A DNA stretch of 64,000 nt from Labilibaculum sp. K2S (GCF_030372765.1 NZ_JAUCMW010000005.1:1-64000), one strand, 5' to 3'. Positions 1-9,351 are shown, counted from the first letter of the stretch. Program-made: numbers and translations. The notes: generated by a model from the letters alone, not told the origin.

Positions 1-6
1 TTTTTA

Positions 7-50
7 GTGGCACAACATCACCGAAATGGGTGGCACATATACACCGAAAT
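7..50. repeat. Two tandem imperfect 21-nt repeats, resembling IS21-family terminal repeats
   Basis: Copies at 7-27 and 30-50 share GTGGCACA at the left and ACCGAAAT at the right and differ at four central bases; the period is 23 bp. Multiple short terminal repeats of this type (GTGGCAC...ACCGAAAT) are, from memory, typical of ends of IS21-like elements in Bacteroidota, so the window may begin at the edge of such an element. The transposase itself is not in the window. The family assignment is inference; the repeat is seen directly. Confidence 0.45.
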
Positions 51-83
51 ACACACTGTACTTTGAAAATTAATCAGCAAATC

Positions 84-677
84 ATGAGCTCATCAATTCA
101 ACATATAGATTATCATTCTGTGAAAAAATTGAAGAGAGGAGATGCAAATGCATTTGATGATTTATTTAAAAAGTATTCTTCACGTTTATTCAAATTCTCT
201 GTTAAATATTTAAAGTCAAGTGAAGAAGCCGAAGAGGTTGTTCAGGAAGTGTTTCTGTATATTTGGGATAAAAGAGATGGTTTAAAACCAGAACATTCTT
301 TCAATGCTTATATTTTCACAATAGCCTATAATATTATTAAGAAATACTTCATCAAAAAATCTAAGGATAATGCTTTTAAAGATGATTTGATTTATTCATT
401 GCTTAAAGAGGAAAACAATCTGGATAAAACCATAGATTATAAATTTCTTCTTGAAAAAGTGGAGCTAATTATTGATGCTTTGCCAAAAAGGCGTAAAGAG
501 ATTTTTATCAAAAGAAAGTATTACGGGCTTTCAATTAAACAAATTGCCGAAGAACTTGAAATCTCTCCTAATACCGTAGAAAATCAGCTAGCTTCAGCCC
601 AGAAGCAAATTTTAAAAGAACTTTCAAAAAGAAAATTGGCTGGAGCACTCTTTTTTGCTTTTTTTGTTTCGATTTAA
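84..677 (+). CDS. ECF RNA polymerase sigma factor (FecI/RpoE type)
   Basis: This 197-residue protein is an extracytoplasmic-function sigma factor that redirects RNA polymerase to the PUL when the outer-membrane SusC/FecR relay is triggered. Sigma region 2 spans about residues 20-90 (AFDDLFKKYSSRLFKF, then EAEEVVQEVFLYIWDKR, the core-binding and -10 reading helices). Region 4 spans about 130-185, with LPKRRKEIFIKRKYYGLS and the helix-turn-helix IKQIAEELEISPNTVENQL. I start it at the ATG at 84; an in-frame GTG at 30 lies inside the IS-like repeat and would add 18 residues not typical of the family. The FecR-type anti-sigma gene follows at 772. The pair is the cis-encoded partner of the STN-bearing SusC at 1945. 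Confidence 0.92.
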   Translation: MSSSIQHIDYHSVKKLKRGDANAFDDLFKKYSSRLFKFSVKYLKSSEEAEEVVQEVFLYIWDKRDGLKPEHSFNAYIFTIAYNIIKKYFIKKSKDNAFKDDLIYSLLKEENNLDKTIDYKFLLEKVELIIDALPKRRKEIFIKRKYYGLSIKQIAEELEISPNTVENQLASAQKQILKELSKRKLAGALFFAFFVSI

Positions 678-771
678 TGAAATTTAATCCATTGATATTT
701 AGGGTTATATGTGTATTGTTGAATTTTTTATCATTTTTTTTGCCTTTTCGGATAGTGGATATTTCGCTTAA

Positions 772-1815
772 ATGGACATTATAGATATCATGCAAACAAA
801 TAGGGAAAAATTAAATCGCTTTTTATCGGGTAAATATTCATTCAATGACTATTTATCCATATCCTCTTATTTTAAAAATGAAGAGGATCATGAAGAGTTG
901 AAGAAACATATGGAAGAGGAGTGGAATGAAACTAAATCTAGTGAGGATAACAAGGAACGTTTGGCTGGAATTTTGAATCGCTTGCATGATCATATAAACA
1001 GTACGGGCAAAATAAAAGAAAGTGTCTTTCAGTCGTTTTACAATGTATTCTCAAAAATTGCCGTTGTTTTATTGATTCCTGCTTTAATTACCATTGGTGT
1101 TTTATCGTACGTTTCAATTAATTCTCATGGAAAGATTGAATCCTGGGCTGAAATTCATTCGCCAATTGGATCCAGAGTGAAATTTCAGTTGCCGGATGGA
1201 ACTCAAGGATGGCTAAACAGCAATTCTTCCATTAAATATCCAGTCAATTTTGCACAGAATCGGAAAGTTGAGATGTCCGGTGAAGCCTGGTTTGATGTTG
1301 TGCATATCGATTCGGATGGATTTAAGGTACTGACACCCTATTTTGATGTTAAGGTAGTTGGCACTCAGTTTAATGTGAATGCATATGATGATGATATAAC
1401 TTCAGGCGTAATCTTGGAAAGAGGAAAAGTAATTGTGCTTGGCAAAGATGAAAGTGTGAAGGAGGAACTTGATCCTAACGAACAACTGATCTATAACAGA
1501 TCAACAAATCAACTTGTCAAATCAAGTATTGACGCAAAAAGCTACACAAGTTGGAAGGATGGATTGCTGGTATTTAAAAATGCGACCATGGAAGAAATAG
1601 CAAAAAGACTGGGACGAAGATATAATGCGGAAATAATTCTTCATGGCGATGCGTTGAAAGCCTCAATATTCAGGGCTACATTTGAGGATGAAAATCTCGA
1701 AGATATTTGTAAAATGTTATCAACTGTGGCTCCCATACAGTATAAAATTCACAAAAGAATACAACAATCAGACAGCACTTTCTTAAAAAAGAAAATAGAA
1801 ATGTGGTTAAAATAG
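772..1815 (+). CDS. FecR-family anti-sigma factor
   Basis: This inner-membrane anti-sigma factor holds the upstream ECF sigma factor and receives a signal from the STN domain of the SusC at 1945. The 347-residue protein has a cytoplasmic N-terminal region (about 1-90), one membrane segment at about 96-116 (IAVVLLIPALITIGVLSYV), a periplasmic FecR domain at about 123-230 (GSRVKFQLPDGTQGWLNS is the family signature), and a C-terminal DUF4974-type domain (about 265-335, FKNATMEEIAKRLGRRY). An ATG at 790 would drop six residues and cannot be excluded as the start. Gene order sigma, FecR, SusC, SusD is the classic trans-envelope signalling arrangement of Bacteroidota. Confidence 0.92.
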   Translation: MDIIDIMQTNREKLNRFLSGKYSFNDYLSISSYFKNEEDHEELKKHMEEEWNETKSSEDNKERLAGILNRLHDHINSTGKIKESVFQSFYNVFSKIAVVLLIPALITIGVLSYVSINSHGKIESWAEIHSPIGSRVKFQLPDGTQGWLNSNSSIKYPVNFAQNRKVEMSGEAWFDVVHIDSDGFKVLTPYFDVKVVGTQFNVNAYDDDITSGVILERGKVIVLGKDESVKEELDPNEQLIYNRSTNQLVKSSIDAKSYTSWKDGLLVFKNATMEEIAKRLGRRYNAEIILHGDALKASIFRATFEDENLEDICKMLSTVAPIQYKIHKRIQQSDSTFLKKKIEMWLK

Positions 1816-1861
1816 AATATAAAACCTAAAAAAAATGCCTATGACAATGTTATGAAAAAAA

Positions 1862-1891
1862 ACAGGGAGGTATTTGCACTACCTGCCCTGT
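1862..1891 (+). promoter_or_regulatory. Hairpin in the fecR-susC leader
   Basis: ACAGGGAGGT (1862-1871) pairs with ACCTGCCCTGT (1881-1891) across a 9-nt loop, with a single bulged C. It lies between the FecR stop (1815) and the SusC start (1945) and is not followed by a T run, so it may be a leader structure or weak attenuator rather than a simple terminator. The position fits control of the sigma-dependent susC transcript, but the function is inference. Confidence 0.45.
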
Positions 1892-1944
1892 CGATTAATT
1901 AGAATTTAACTTTAAGAAGTAGTAAATCCGTTAATTACAAATTT

Positions 1945-4900
1945 ATGAAAAAAAACAAAACCTACAGGTTGCTGGAAGACATCAGCTTGTTAAAAATGCT
2001 TAAGATTATGCGTTTTACCATTTTTATCTTATTAGTTTCTGTATCGCAAACGTTCGCGATTAAATCTTACGCTCAACTGACTAAAATATCATTAGACATG
2101 ACGAATGTAAGTGTGGAAGAAGTTATCGACCAAATAGAAAGTAACTCGGAGTACTTTTTTATGTATAACAATGACTTAATTGATGTTAGCCGAAAGGTAG
2201 ATATCCAGGTTGAAGAAATCAAGATTGATCAGGTATTGGATAAACTATTTGAAGATACTGATGTTTCTTATTCGATTCTCGATCGCCACATCTTATTAAC
2301 TTCTCAAGAGATCAAAGAAAGAAACAACTTGCAACAAAAGTCTGTTTCCGGAAAAATCAAAGACTCTTCCGGCATTCCATTACCAGGAGCAACTGTACTT
2401 GTAAAAGGTACTACAAATGGTACAATAAGCGACATTGACGGAAATTATGTTCTTTTAAATGTCCCAACTGACGCAATTCTTGTGTATTCATTTATTGGAA
2501 TGAAATCACAAGAGATTTCTTTTGATGGAAGTGCAAACGTTAATGTTACATTGGAAGAAGAATCAATTGGGTTGAATGAAGTGATAGCGGTTGGCTATGG
2601 AACACAGAAAAAAGCAAACCTGACTGGTGCCGTTGGAAGTGTTCAGATGGGGGATATGGAAAGTAGGCCTCTGACTAACGCCAGTTTGGCTTTGCAAGGT
2701 ACTGTTTCTGGTGTATATGCTTTGCAAAGTTCTGGAAAACCGGGCGATGATAATGCGGTTATTTCGATTAGAGGTGTTGGAACATGGACTGATAATTCAC
2801 CATTGGTACTGATTGATGGATTTCCTGGCAATATGTCTGATGTTAATGCAACAGACATTGAATCAATATCAGTATTAAAAGATGCAGCATCTTCTTCCAT
2901 TTATGGAAACAGGGCTGCCAATGGAGTTATTTTGATTAGCACAAAAATAGGAACTGCCGGCAAGATGAAAGTGAGCTATAACGGCTATTTTGGCGTACAG
3001 AAAGCAACCCGTTTGCCAAGTGTTTTAAATTCGGTAGAATATGCCACACTTCGTAATGAGGCATCGGCAAATTCAGGGAGTGTTCCAAATTACACCGATG
3101 AAGATATTCAAAAGTATGCTGCACACAATGATCCAATGTATCCTGATATTGATTATTTTAAAGTGTACTATGGTCAGGCAAATACACAGAATCATCGTGT
3201 AAATATGTCTGGTGGTAATGAAAATGTGCAGTACGCGTTTATGCTTGGGCATTTAAATCAAGATGGTATTATGGTAGCAACCAGTTACAAAAAGACCGAT
3301 TTTCGTTCGAACATAGATGCTTTTTTCTTAAAAGATAAAAAATTAAGGCTGTCTACTAAATTGGCTGGTAACCTTGGTGTTAAAGGTGAGCCTACCAGTG
3401 TTTGGAATGCTACATGGTATGCCACACTCGCCCCAATATATCCCCTTAAAAACGCAGATGGAGAGTATATGAGCGTAAACGGGGAATTAAATCCTTATGC
3501 CGAAATTAAAACTGGTAGTACAGCAGAAACGAAACGCTATAATTTTAGTGGGCAGGTTGAAGCTGAATATGAAATTGCTAAAGATTTAAGTGCGCAGGTA
3601 ACATATGGATATAATGTTGTTACATCAAACGGGAACCGTTTTAATGCGAATGTAGTATTAGCAAATAAGGACGGAAGTTCAAAAACAGAATCATCAGATT
3701 TGGATGTTCGTAATGATACAGATGTTCAGACAATGTTGACTTCTTTATTGAAATACAGCAAAACATTTGGAAAGCATGAGTTAAAATTGTTGGCCGGTTA
3801 TTCTGAAGAAGAGTTTACTTACGATTGGCAAAGTGGCTATCGAAAAAACTTTGTTAACAATGACCAGCGAGTACTCAATCTTGGTGATGCTGCTACTCAG
3901 AAAAATAATGCCGGAAGTTACGACCTTGGCTTGCGATCCTACTTCGGGCGTATAAATTATGTATTTGATAACAAGTACTTGTTTGAAGCTAACATTAGAA
4001 GAGATGGATCTTCGCGATTTGCTTCAGGAAATCAGTGGGGAACGTTTCCATCTTTTTCAGGCGGTTGGATTATTTCGAAAGAAGATTTTATGCAAGATGC
4101 TGATTGGCTTAATTTCTTGAAGCTACGTGCCTCTTGGGGACAGCTTGGAAATGAGAAAATACCAAACTATTATAACGGGAGTGATATCTTGCAGTCAGGT
4201 AAAGATTATTCGCTTGGAGGTGCCCTGTATTCAGGTGTGGCTTTAGAAGATATGATCAATAAAGATTTATCATGGGAAACATCAGAACAATTGAATTTTG
4301 GTATAGATATGACATTGAGAAATGGCATGGAACTGACCGTTGATTATTTTGACAAAAAAACAAAAGGTTTACTTTTAGATCGGCAAATTCCATGGACTAT
4401 GCAATTGAATCCACCTTTTGTAAATGCCGGTGAAGTTCAGAATAAGGGAATTGAAGCTTCTTTAACCTACCGGAAAACGTTTTCAAATGGTCTTAAGTTC
4501 CGTACTACGTTTAACGCGTCTCACGTTGTAAGTAAAATTACAAAAATGGATCCGGAGAAACTTACTTCTCCCAAGGCTCAAAAAGTGGGGGACGCCATTA
4601 ATTCATTTTATGGCTACAAGATGGATGGAATTTATCAGGTCTCTGATTTTGACTATGATGGAAGTACGTATACTTTAAAGCCTGGTGTTGTTTCTGTTTC
4701 AAACTATGTTGCGCAACCGGGAGACATTAAGTTTAAAGACCTTAACGGCGATGGCGTTGTAGATCAGAATAACGACAGAACAGTAATTGGTAAACAGTTC
4801 CCGGATCTTACTTATTCGTTGAACCTAAATTTGGAATGGAAACAATTTGATTTTAGTGCATTCTTTCAAGGTGTACAAGGCATTGATGGCTATTTTTATT

Positions 4901-5274
4901 ATGAAATTGCTACGCCATTTAGCGGTGTTGCCAATCTAGGCTCATGGTGGAAAGACAGATGGACACCTGAAAATCCATCCAACACTATGCCACGGGTAAC
5001 TTTAGATGAGTATCGTACGAATGTTCATTCGTCTTTCTATGTGGAAGATGCATCCTACCTCCGTTTGAAGAATATTGAATTGGGGTATACCCTTAGTCCT
5101 GAAATTGTTTCCCGAATCGGATTAGGTTCCGTACGAATTTATGGGAGTATCCAAAATGCTTTTACCATCACGAATTTTAAAGGTTTTGATCCTGAGCAAA
5201 AAGTTGATCAAACCAGAGCTGAGGCTTTTCCTCAGGTTCGTGTGATGACTATGGGTATAAATGTTAACTTTTAA
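1945..5274 (+). CDS. SusC/RagA TonB-dependent outer-membrane transporter with N-terminal STN signalling domain
   Basis: This is the outer-membrane importer for oligosaccharides released by the locus, working under a SusD lid and energised by TonB. Of 1109 residues, the signal peptide covers about 1-44 (ends near KSYAQ). A secretin/TonB short N-terminal (STN) domain covers about 45-120, then a carboxypeptidase-regulatory-like beta-sandwich about 133-205 (VSGKIKDSSGIPLPGATV), the SusC linker NEVIAVGYGTQKKANLTGAV at 211-230, the plug, and a 22-strand barrel ending MTMGINVNF. The STN domain is the part that contacts FecR, so this copy is a transducer, unlike the two SusC proteins at 27620 and 32759, which lack STN. 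susD follows 12 bp downstream. Confidence 0.96.
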   Translation: MKKNKTYRLLEDISLLKMLKIMRFTIFILLVSVSQTFAIKSYAQLTKISLDMTNVSVEEVIDQIESNSEYFFMYNNDLIDVSRKVDIQVEEIKIDQVLDKLFEDTDVSYSILDRHILLTSQEIKERNNLQQKSVSGKIKDSSGIPLPGATVLVKGTTNGTISDIDGNYVLLNVPTDAILVYSFIGMKSQEISFDGSANVNVTLEEESIGLNEVIAVGYGTQKKANLTGAVGSVQMGDMESRPLTNASLALQGTVSGVYALQSSGKPGDDNAVISIRGVGTWTDNSPLVLIDGFPGNMSDVNATDIESISVLKDAASSSIYGNRAANGVILISTKIGTAGKMKVSYNGYFGVQKATRLPSVLNSVEYATLRNEASANSGSVPNYTDEDIQKYAAHNDPMYPDIDYFKVYYGQANTQNHRVNMSGGNENVQYAFMLGHLNQDGIMVATSYKKTDFRSNIDAFFLKDKKLRLSTKLAGNLGVKGEPTSVWNATWYATLAPIYPLKNADGEYMSVNGELNPYAEIKTGSTAETKRYNFSGQVEAEYEIAKDLSAQVTYGYNVVTSNGNRFNANVVLANKDGSSKTESSDLDVRNDTDVQTMLTSLLKYSKTFGKHELKLLAGYSEEEFTYDWQSGYRKNFVNNDQRVLNLGDAATQKNNAGSYDLGLRSYFGRINYVFDNKYLFEANIRRDGSSRFASGNQWGTFPSFSGGWIISKEDFMQDADWLNFLKLRASWGQLGNEKIPNYYNGSDILQSGKDYSLGGALYSGVALEDMINKDLSWETSEQLNFGIDMTLRNGMELTVDYFDKKTKGLLLDRQIPWTMQLNPPFVNAGEVQNKGIEASLTYRKTFSNGLKFRTTFNASHVVSKITKMDPEKLTSPKAQKVGDAINSFYGYKMDGIYQVSDFDYDGSTYTLKPGVVSVSNYVAQPGDIKFKDLNGDGVVDQNNDRTVIGKQFPDLTYSLNLNLEWKQFDFSAFFQGVQGIDGYFYYEIATPFSGVANLGSWWKDRWTPENPSNTMPRVTLDEYRTNVHSSFYVEDASYLRLKNIELGYTLSPEIVSRIGLGSVRIYGSIQNAFTITNFKGFDPEQKVDQTRAEAFPQVRVMTMGINVNF

Positions 5275-5286
5275 AAGATCCTAACG

Positions 5287-6837
5287 ATGAAAAATACAAA
5301 TAAAATCATTACTATATTTTTTCTTTTATCAGTTTTGTTTGGTTGCTCAGACGATCTTCTAGATAAAACGCCTCTTGATAGGTTGTCCCCTACCACATTC
5401 TATAAAAACGAAACCCAGGCTAAAATGGCACTAATGGGTATTTACAATGCCATTCAGCCAAATGCCACACCGACTCATTTTTATCAGTTTGAATTTATGT
5501 CGGATAACGGTTATTGCCAGGCGGCATGGCAGGGTTCAAATGAAATTGGCTCATGGAGTACCAATTCAAACAGTTGGGCTCCGAATGCAAAATGGCAACA
5601 AGATTATAAAATCCTTACCAGGGCAAATCAATTTATGAAAGATATCAGTACAGCTTCGGTAAGCGACGAAGTGCGAACTCAGATGGTGGCGGAAGCAAAA
5701 TTTTTACGAGCTTATGCCTATTCTGATTTAATTACTTATTTTGGAGATGTGCCACTTATAACCGAGGTGCTGACACTTGATGAAGCTTATGTGTCACGAA
5801 ATGCTAAAAGTGAAGTTCTTACTCAAATTCTTTCTGATTTTACTGATGCTATCTCTGTATTACCAAAATCTTATTCTGAGGTAGGACGTGCGACAAAAGG
5901 TGCAGCATTGGCCTATAAAGCAAAAATCTTGCTTTATAATGAACAATGGGATGCTGCTGCTCAGGCAGCTAAGGATGTTATGGATCTTGAGGTTTATGAT
6001 TTTTTCCCAGACTACTCTGGTCTTTTCACAGAAGCCAATGAAAATAATAGTGAAGTTATTTTTGATATTCAATACACAACAAATCAATCCCAACCATGGC
6101 CGGCAGAGCCATTTGTTCTGGGTACCTGGCAAACGTCGAACATTACAGCCGATATGATTAATTCATATTATATGGTTAATGGTCAGGCTATTACAGATGT
6201 TACGTCCGGTTACAACGATCAGGATCCTTATACAAACAGAGATCCAAGACTTGCTATTACTGTGGTTCTGCCAGGTTCAACATATGGCGATGCTACTTTT
6301 ATTCCTGCCAGTTATGCTGAATACCCTTGTGGCGCCAAACCACGCAAGTATGCAGAGTATGGAATTGCCGACGTGAACACCAGTACCCTGAATACGATCT
6401 TGATGAGATATGCAGACATCTGTCTGATGCGTGCTGAAGCGTTAATAGAATCTGGTAGTACAGATCAGGAAATTTATGACCTGATTGATGCTGTTCGTGC
6501 AAGAGTGGGAATGCCTACTGTTGAATCTGTTGAAGGAACCGGGCTTAACCAAACTCAACTTCGTCAAATATTGAGACATGAAAGGAGAGTTGAATTCTGC
6601 ATGGAGGGAACACGATACGCAGATATGCTGCGTTGGAAAGATGAATCCTTAGTACATGATGTGTATGGTTATGACAAATCGAAATTGTCCGATCCTTCAG
6701 ATCCTACCCTATGGGTGTTTGAACAAATTAAAATAACTACCATAAACTTTAATGCAGCCAAGGGTTGGTTGTGGCCAATACCTCAAGGAGACATTGACAT
6801 TAATGAAAATTTGCTCCCGAATAATCCCGGGTATTAA
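5287..6837 (+). CDS. SusD/RagB-family surface glycan-binding lipoprotein
   Basis: This 516-residue lipoprotein has a lipobox ending at Cys20 (SVLFGC). SusD proteins cap the SusC barrel at the cell surface and deliver glycan. The N-terminal SusD-like TPR region (LSPTTFYKNETQAKMALMG, then FLRAYAYSDLITYFGDVPL) and the C-terminal RagB part (LRHERRVEFCMEGTRYADML) are both recognisable, and the protein ends in the usual NPGY. It pairs with the SusC 12 bp upstream. The ligand is not readable from the sequence; the enzymes downstream suggest arabinose- and galactose-rich chains. Confidence 0.95.
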   Translation: MKNTNKIITIFFLLSVLFGCSDDLLDKTPLDRLSPTTFYKNETQAKMALMGIYNAIQPNATPTHFYQFEFMSDNGYCQAAWQGSNEIGSWSTNSNSWAPNAKWQQDYKILTRANQFMKDISTASVSDEVRTQMVAEAKFLRAYAYSDLITYFGDVPLITEVLTLDEAYVSRNAKSEVLTQILSDFTDAISVLPKSYSEVGRATKGAALAYKAKILLYNEQWDAAAQAAKDVMDLEVYDFFPDYSGLFTEANENNSEVIFDIQYTTNQSQPWPAEPFVLGTWQTSNITADMINSYYMVNGQAITDVTSGYNDQDPYTNRDPRLAITVVLPGSTYGDATFIPASYAEYPCGAKPRKYAEYGIADVNTSTLNTILMRYADICLMRAEALIESGSTDQEIYDLIDAVRARVGMPTVESVEGTGLNQTQLRQILRHERRVEFCMEGTRYADMLRWKDESLVHDVYGYDKSKLSDPSDPTLWVFEQIKITTINFNAAKGWLWPIPQGDIDINENLLPNNPGY

Positions 6838-6855
6838 AAATATCAATTAGTAAGG

Positions 6856-6893
6856 AAAAGAGGCTATCCAATAGTATTCCGATAGCCTCTTTT
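6856..6893 (+). terminator. Intrinsic terminator-like hairpin after susD
   Basis: AAAAGAGGCTATC (6856-6868) and GATAGCCTCTTTT (6881-6893) form a perfect 13-bp stem with a 12-nt loop. It may attenuate read-through from sigma-fecR-susCD into the enzyme genes, so GH29 onward could be transcribed at a lower level or separately. Confidence 0.75.
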
Positions 6894-6985
6894 AAATTGA
6901 ATACCAGTTCTAAAAACGAATATAAATATATAATTGAAAAGAAGATCAAATTACTTTACAACATTTTTCTTCTTAAATTAATACA

Positions 6986-8602
6986 ATGAAAAACACAACT
7001 CTAGTATTAGTAATTGTTTTATCAATTCTTTCTTGTTCGAAGAAAAACAAGGAGAAGATGCAAACAGGAAAATTTGAAGCCAACTGGAAATCGTTAAAGC
7101 AATATAAAACTCCGGAATGGTTTCGCGATGCCAAATTTGGTATTTGGGCGCATTGGGGACCTCAATGTCAACCGGAAGCAGGCGATTGGTATGCCCGGCA
7201 TATGTATGTGCAAGGGCATGACCAATATAATTTTCATAAAGAACACTATGGACATCCAACTGAATTTGGTTTTAAAGATGTAATACATAAATGGAAAGCA
7301 GAAAAATGGGATCCAGAAAAGTTGGTTGCTCTTTATAAACTAGCTGGCGCAAAATATTTCTTTGCTATGGGAAACCACCACGATAACCTTGATTTGTGGG
7401 ATAGTAAATATCAGGAATGGAATTCTGTTAATGTAGGACCTAAAAAAGACATTCTAGATGGTTGGGCTAAAGCAGCCAAAAATAACAATTTACCATTTGG
7501 TGTGAGTATTCATTCTGCACATGCATGGCGATGGTATGAAACCGCACAACTATCTGATACTATCGGAGAATATGCCGGTGTTTCTTATGATGGGAAATTG
7601 ACGAAAAAGGACGGAAAAGGGATGTGGTGGGAAGGTCTTGATCCTCAGAAATTGTATGTGCAAAATCACCCATTGAGCGAAGGAAGTGAGGATATTGGTA
7701 GAATTCACAATCAGTGGGGGTGGGAAAACGGAGCAACTCTTCCTTCTGAAGAATATTGCCTCAATTTTTACAATCGTACAGTTGATATGATTAATAAGTA
7801 CGATCCAGATCTGATTTATTTTGATGATACCGCATTGCCTTTATGGCCGGTAAGCAACGTGGGTTTGGATATCGCAGCTCATTATTATAATTCAAATATG
7901 AAACAGCATGATGGTGATCTGGAAGCTGTATTATTTGGTAAGATATTGACTGATGAACAAAAAGAATGTATGGTATGGGATGTTGAGCGTGGAGCTCCGG
8001 ATAAAATTCAGGAAAAACCATGGCAGTCGTGTACATGTATTGGAGGTTGGCATTACGATAGAGGAGTTTATGACAGAGGCCATTATAAGTCAGCAAAAAC
8101 GGTTATGCAGATATTAGTAGATATCGTGAGTAAAAACGGGAACCTTCTTCTTAATATTCCAGTAAGAGGAGATGGTTCTATTGATGAAAAGGAGTTAAAA
8201 GTTGTTGAGGGTATTACAGCTTGGATGAAAATTAATAGCGAATGTATTTATGAAACGCGGCCATGGCATATTTATGGTGAAGGACCCAAAGCCGAGAGTG
8301 CCAATCCGATTAATTCGCAGGGATTTAACGAAGGAAAGGGGGTAGCCTATTCATCAAAAGATATAAGATTTACTAAGAAAGGAGATGCTTTGTACGCAGT
8401 AGTAATGGATTGGCCTGAAAATGATAATGAGATACGAATCAAGTCATTGGCTTTAAATTGTCCATACTACATTGATAATTTTAATAATGTTAAAATGTTG
8501 GGGGGAGATATCGTTTCTTATAAATTCGATAATGAAGGTTTAGTAGTTAAACTTCCTTCTAAATCAGAAATGGATGCACCTTTAGTGTTAAAGATTTTTT
8601 GA
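6986..8602 (+). CDS. GH29 alpha-L-fucosidase, lipoprotein
   Basis: This retaining exo-alpha-L-fucosidase removes terminal L-fucose. The 538-residue protein has a lipobox at Cys17 (VLSILSC), so it sits on a membrane, probably facing the periplasm or surface. GH29 signatures are clear: WFRDAKFGIWAHWGPQ (residues 45-60), GNHHDNLDLWDSKYQEWNS (about 129-147), and DPDLIYFDDT, where Asp280 (or Asp281) is the expected nucleophile. A C-terminal beta-sandwich-like region follows from about 440. It is the first enzyme of the locus; L-fucose caps are known on some arabinogalactan side chains. An alternative linkage preference (alpha-1,3/1,4 versus broad) cannot be told from sequence alone. Confidence 0.93.
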   Translation: MKNTTLVLVIVLSILSCSKKNKEKMQTGKFEANWKSLKQYKTPEWFRDAKFGIWAHWGPQCQPEAGDWYARHMYVQGHDQYNFHKEHYGHPTEFGFKDVIHKWKAEKWDPEKLVALYKLAGAKYFFAMGNHHDNLDLWDSKYQEWNSVNVGPKKDILDGWAKAAKNNNLPFGVSIHSAHAWRWYETAQLSDTIGEYAGVSYDGKLTKKDGKGMWWEGLDPQKLYVQNHPLSEGSEDIGRIHNQWGWENGATLPSEEYCLNFYNRTVDMINKYDPDLIYFDDTALPLWPVSNVGLDIAAHYYNSNMKQHDGDLEAVLFGKILTDEQKECMVWDVERGAPDKIQEKPWQSCTCIGGWHYDRGVYDRGHYKSAKTVMQILVDIVSKNGNLLLNIPVRGDGSIDEKELKVVEGITAWMKINSECIYETRPWHIYGEGPKAESANPINSQGFNEGKGVAYSSKDIRFTKKGDALYAVVMDWPENDNEIRIKSLALNCPYYIDNFNNVKMLGGDIVSYKFDNEGLVVKLPSKSEMDAPLVLKIF

Positions 8603-8678
8603 TTTTCAATCTATTTCAAAAATATAAGTATTATTTAAATAGTGCTTGAGAAAATTTTTTTTTTCAAATTTCTGATAA

Positions 8679-8761
8679 GAAAACGTCAAAGATAGGGCTT
8701 TCTAAGCTTTTAAAATTAAGGTGTTTGTTTTTGAAAATGCCTTGCAGTATTTGGCGTTTTC
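8679..8761. repeat. 12-nt inverted repeat flanking the 3' side of the transposase relic
   Basis: GAAAACGTCAAA (8679-8690) and TTTGGCGTTTTC (8750-8761) pair with one G-T wobble, 59 nt apart. It is next to the degraded transposase end at 8771. It could be a residue of the insertion element or a transcription stop for GH29; neither is proven. Confidence 0.35.
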
Positions 8762-8770
8762 ATGTTAAAA

Positions 8771-9173
8771 CTAAATATTTACCAAGAAAGTAAATTCAAC
8801 TGATTTATAAAATTTTTTCTTCATCCATTCTACTGCTTCAATATAACTCAAAAATAGATTTGAACAATTGTGAACCTTCACATATAAAGCCTGATTTAAC
8901 TCTTCACTTATAGGTGACTTTGGATGTCCGCCTGTATTAAATGGTAATGAAAAAAGCTAAACTATTTTTCTAATGCGCTATTGTATAGTTTTTTAGAGTA
9001 GATAATCCAATGCATAAATGATTAGACAGATCTTTTCTTCGTTTAAACTTCTTCTCTTTACTTAGAATAAGTGATTACAAACGCTGTCTTCCTTGAAATT
9101 CTTTTGATTTCCGAAAGAGAGTTTTTAGTTTTTACAATTCTTCTTTTATTTCGATATTGGAATATTTAGGCAT
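8771..9173 (-). pseudogene. Decayed helix-turn-helix transposase fragment (IS630-like N-terminal region)
   Basis: Reading the - strand from an ATG at 9173 gives MPKYSNIEIKEEL, then an in-frame stop, then KLKTLFRKSKEFQGRQRL, a stop, and SLILSKEKKFKRRKDL followed by LCIGLSTLKN. A frameshift near 8940 leads into NTGGHPKSPISEELNQAL and LSYIEAVEWMKKKFYKSVEF before the stop at 8771. This order of motifs (short charged helices, a ...GG.PKS.IS.E hinge, then EAVEW.KKKF) matches, from memory, the N-terminal DNA-binding half of IS630-type transposases common in Bacteroidota. At least three premature stops and one frameshift show it is dead, and the DDE half is gone. Confidence 0.7.
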
Positions 9174-9351
9174 AGACAAATATAACAGATATGGCATATT
9201 CAAACGACTATTCAAATCTGTGTATTGCCTTTTTAATTTATTCAGAAGAATATCGTAGAAAGTTGTACAAATACCACGAAAAACGTATTTTGTACTCTTA
9301 TTTTTGAGCCTTACAATTTAAATAAAACCTAAACCTAAACCCAAAATTGAA

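Larger units (their letters stand above)
8603..9351. other. 749-bp gap without an intact gene, holding an IS relic
   Basis: The gap between GH29 and GH27 has no open gene. It contains a 12-nt inverted repeat (8679-8690 versus 8750-8761) and a decayed transposase on the - strand (8771-9173). The remaining 9174-9351 is AT-rich and must hold whatever promoter serves GH27; a TATTTTTG box at 9299-9306 matches the Bacteroidota -7 consensus, but no good upstream TTTG box was found at the proper distance. Confidence 0.6.

Noticed and set aside
30-83. GTG start at 30 for the sigma factor
   Set aside because: It lies in the IS-like repeat and adds a non-typical extension; ATG at 84 gives a normal ECF length.
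8603-9351. tRNA or small RNA gene in the GH29-GH27 gap
   Set aside because: No cloverleaf or conserved RNA structure was seen; the readable content is the transposase relic.
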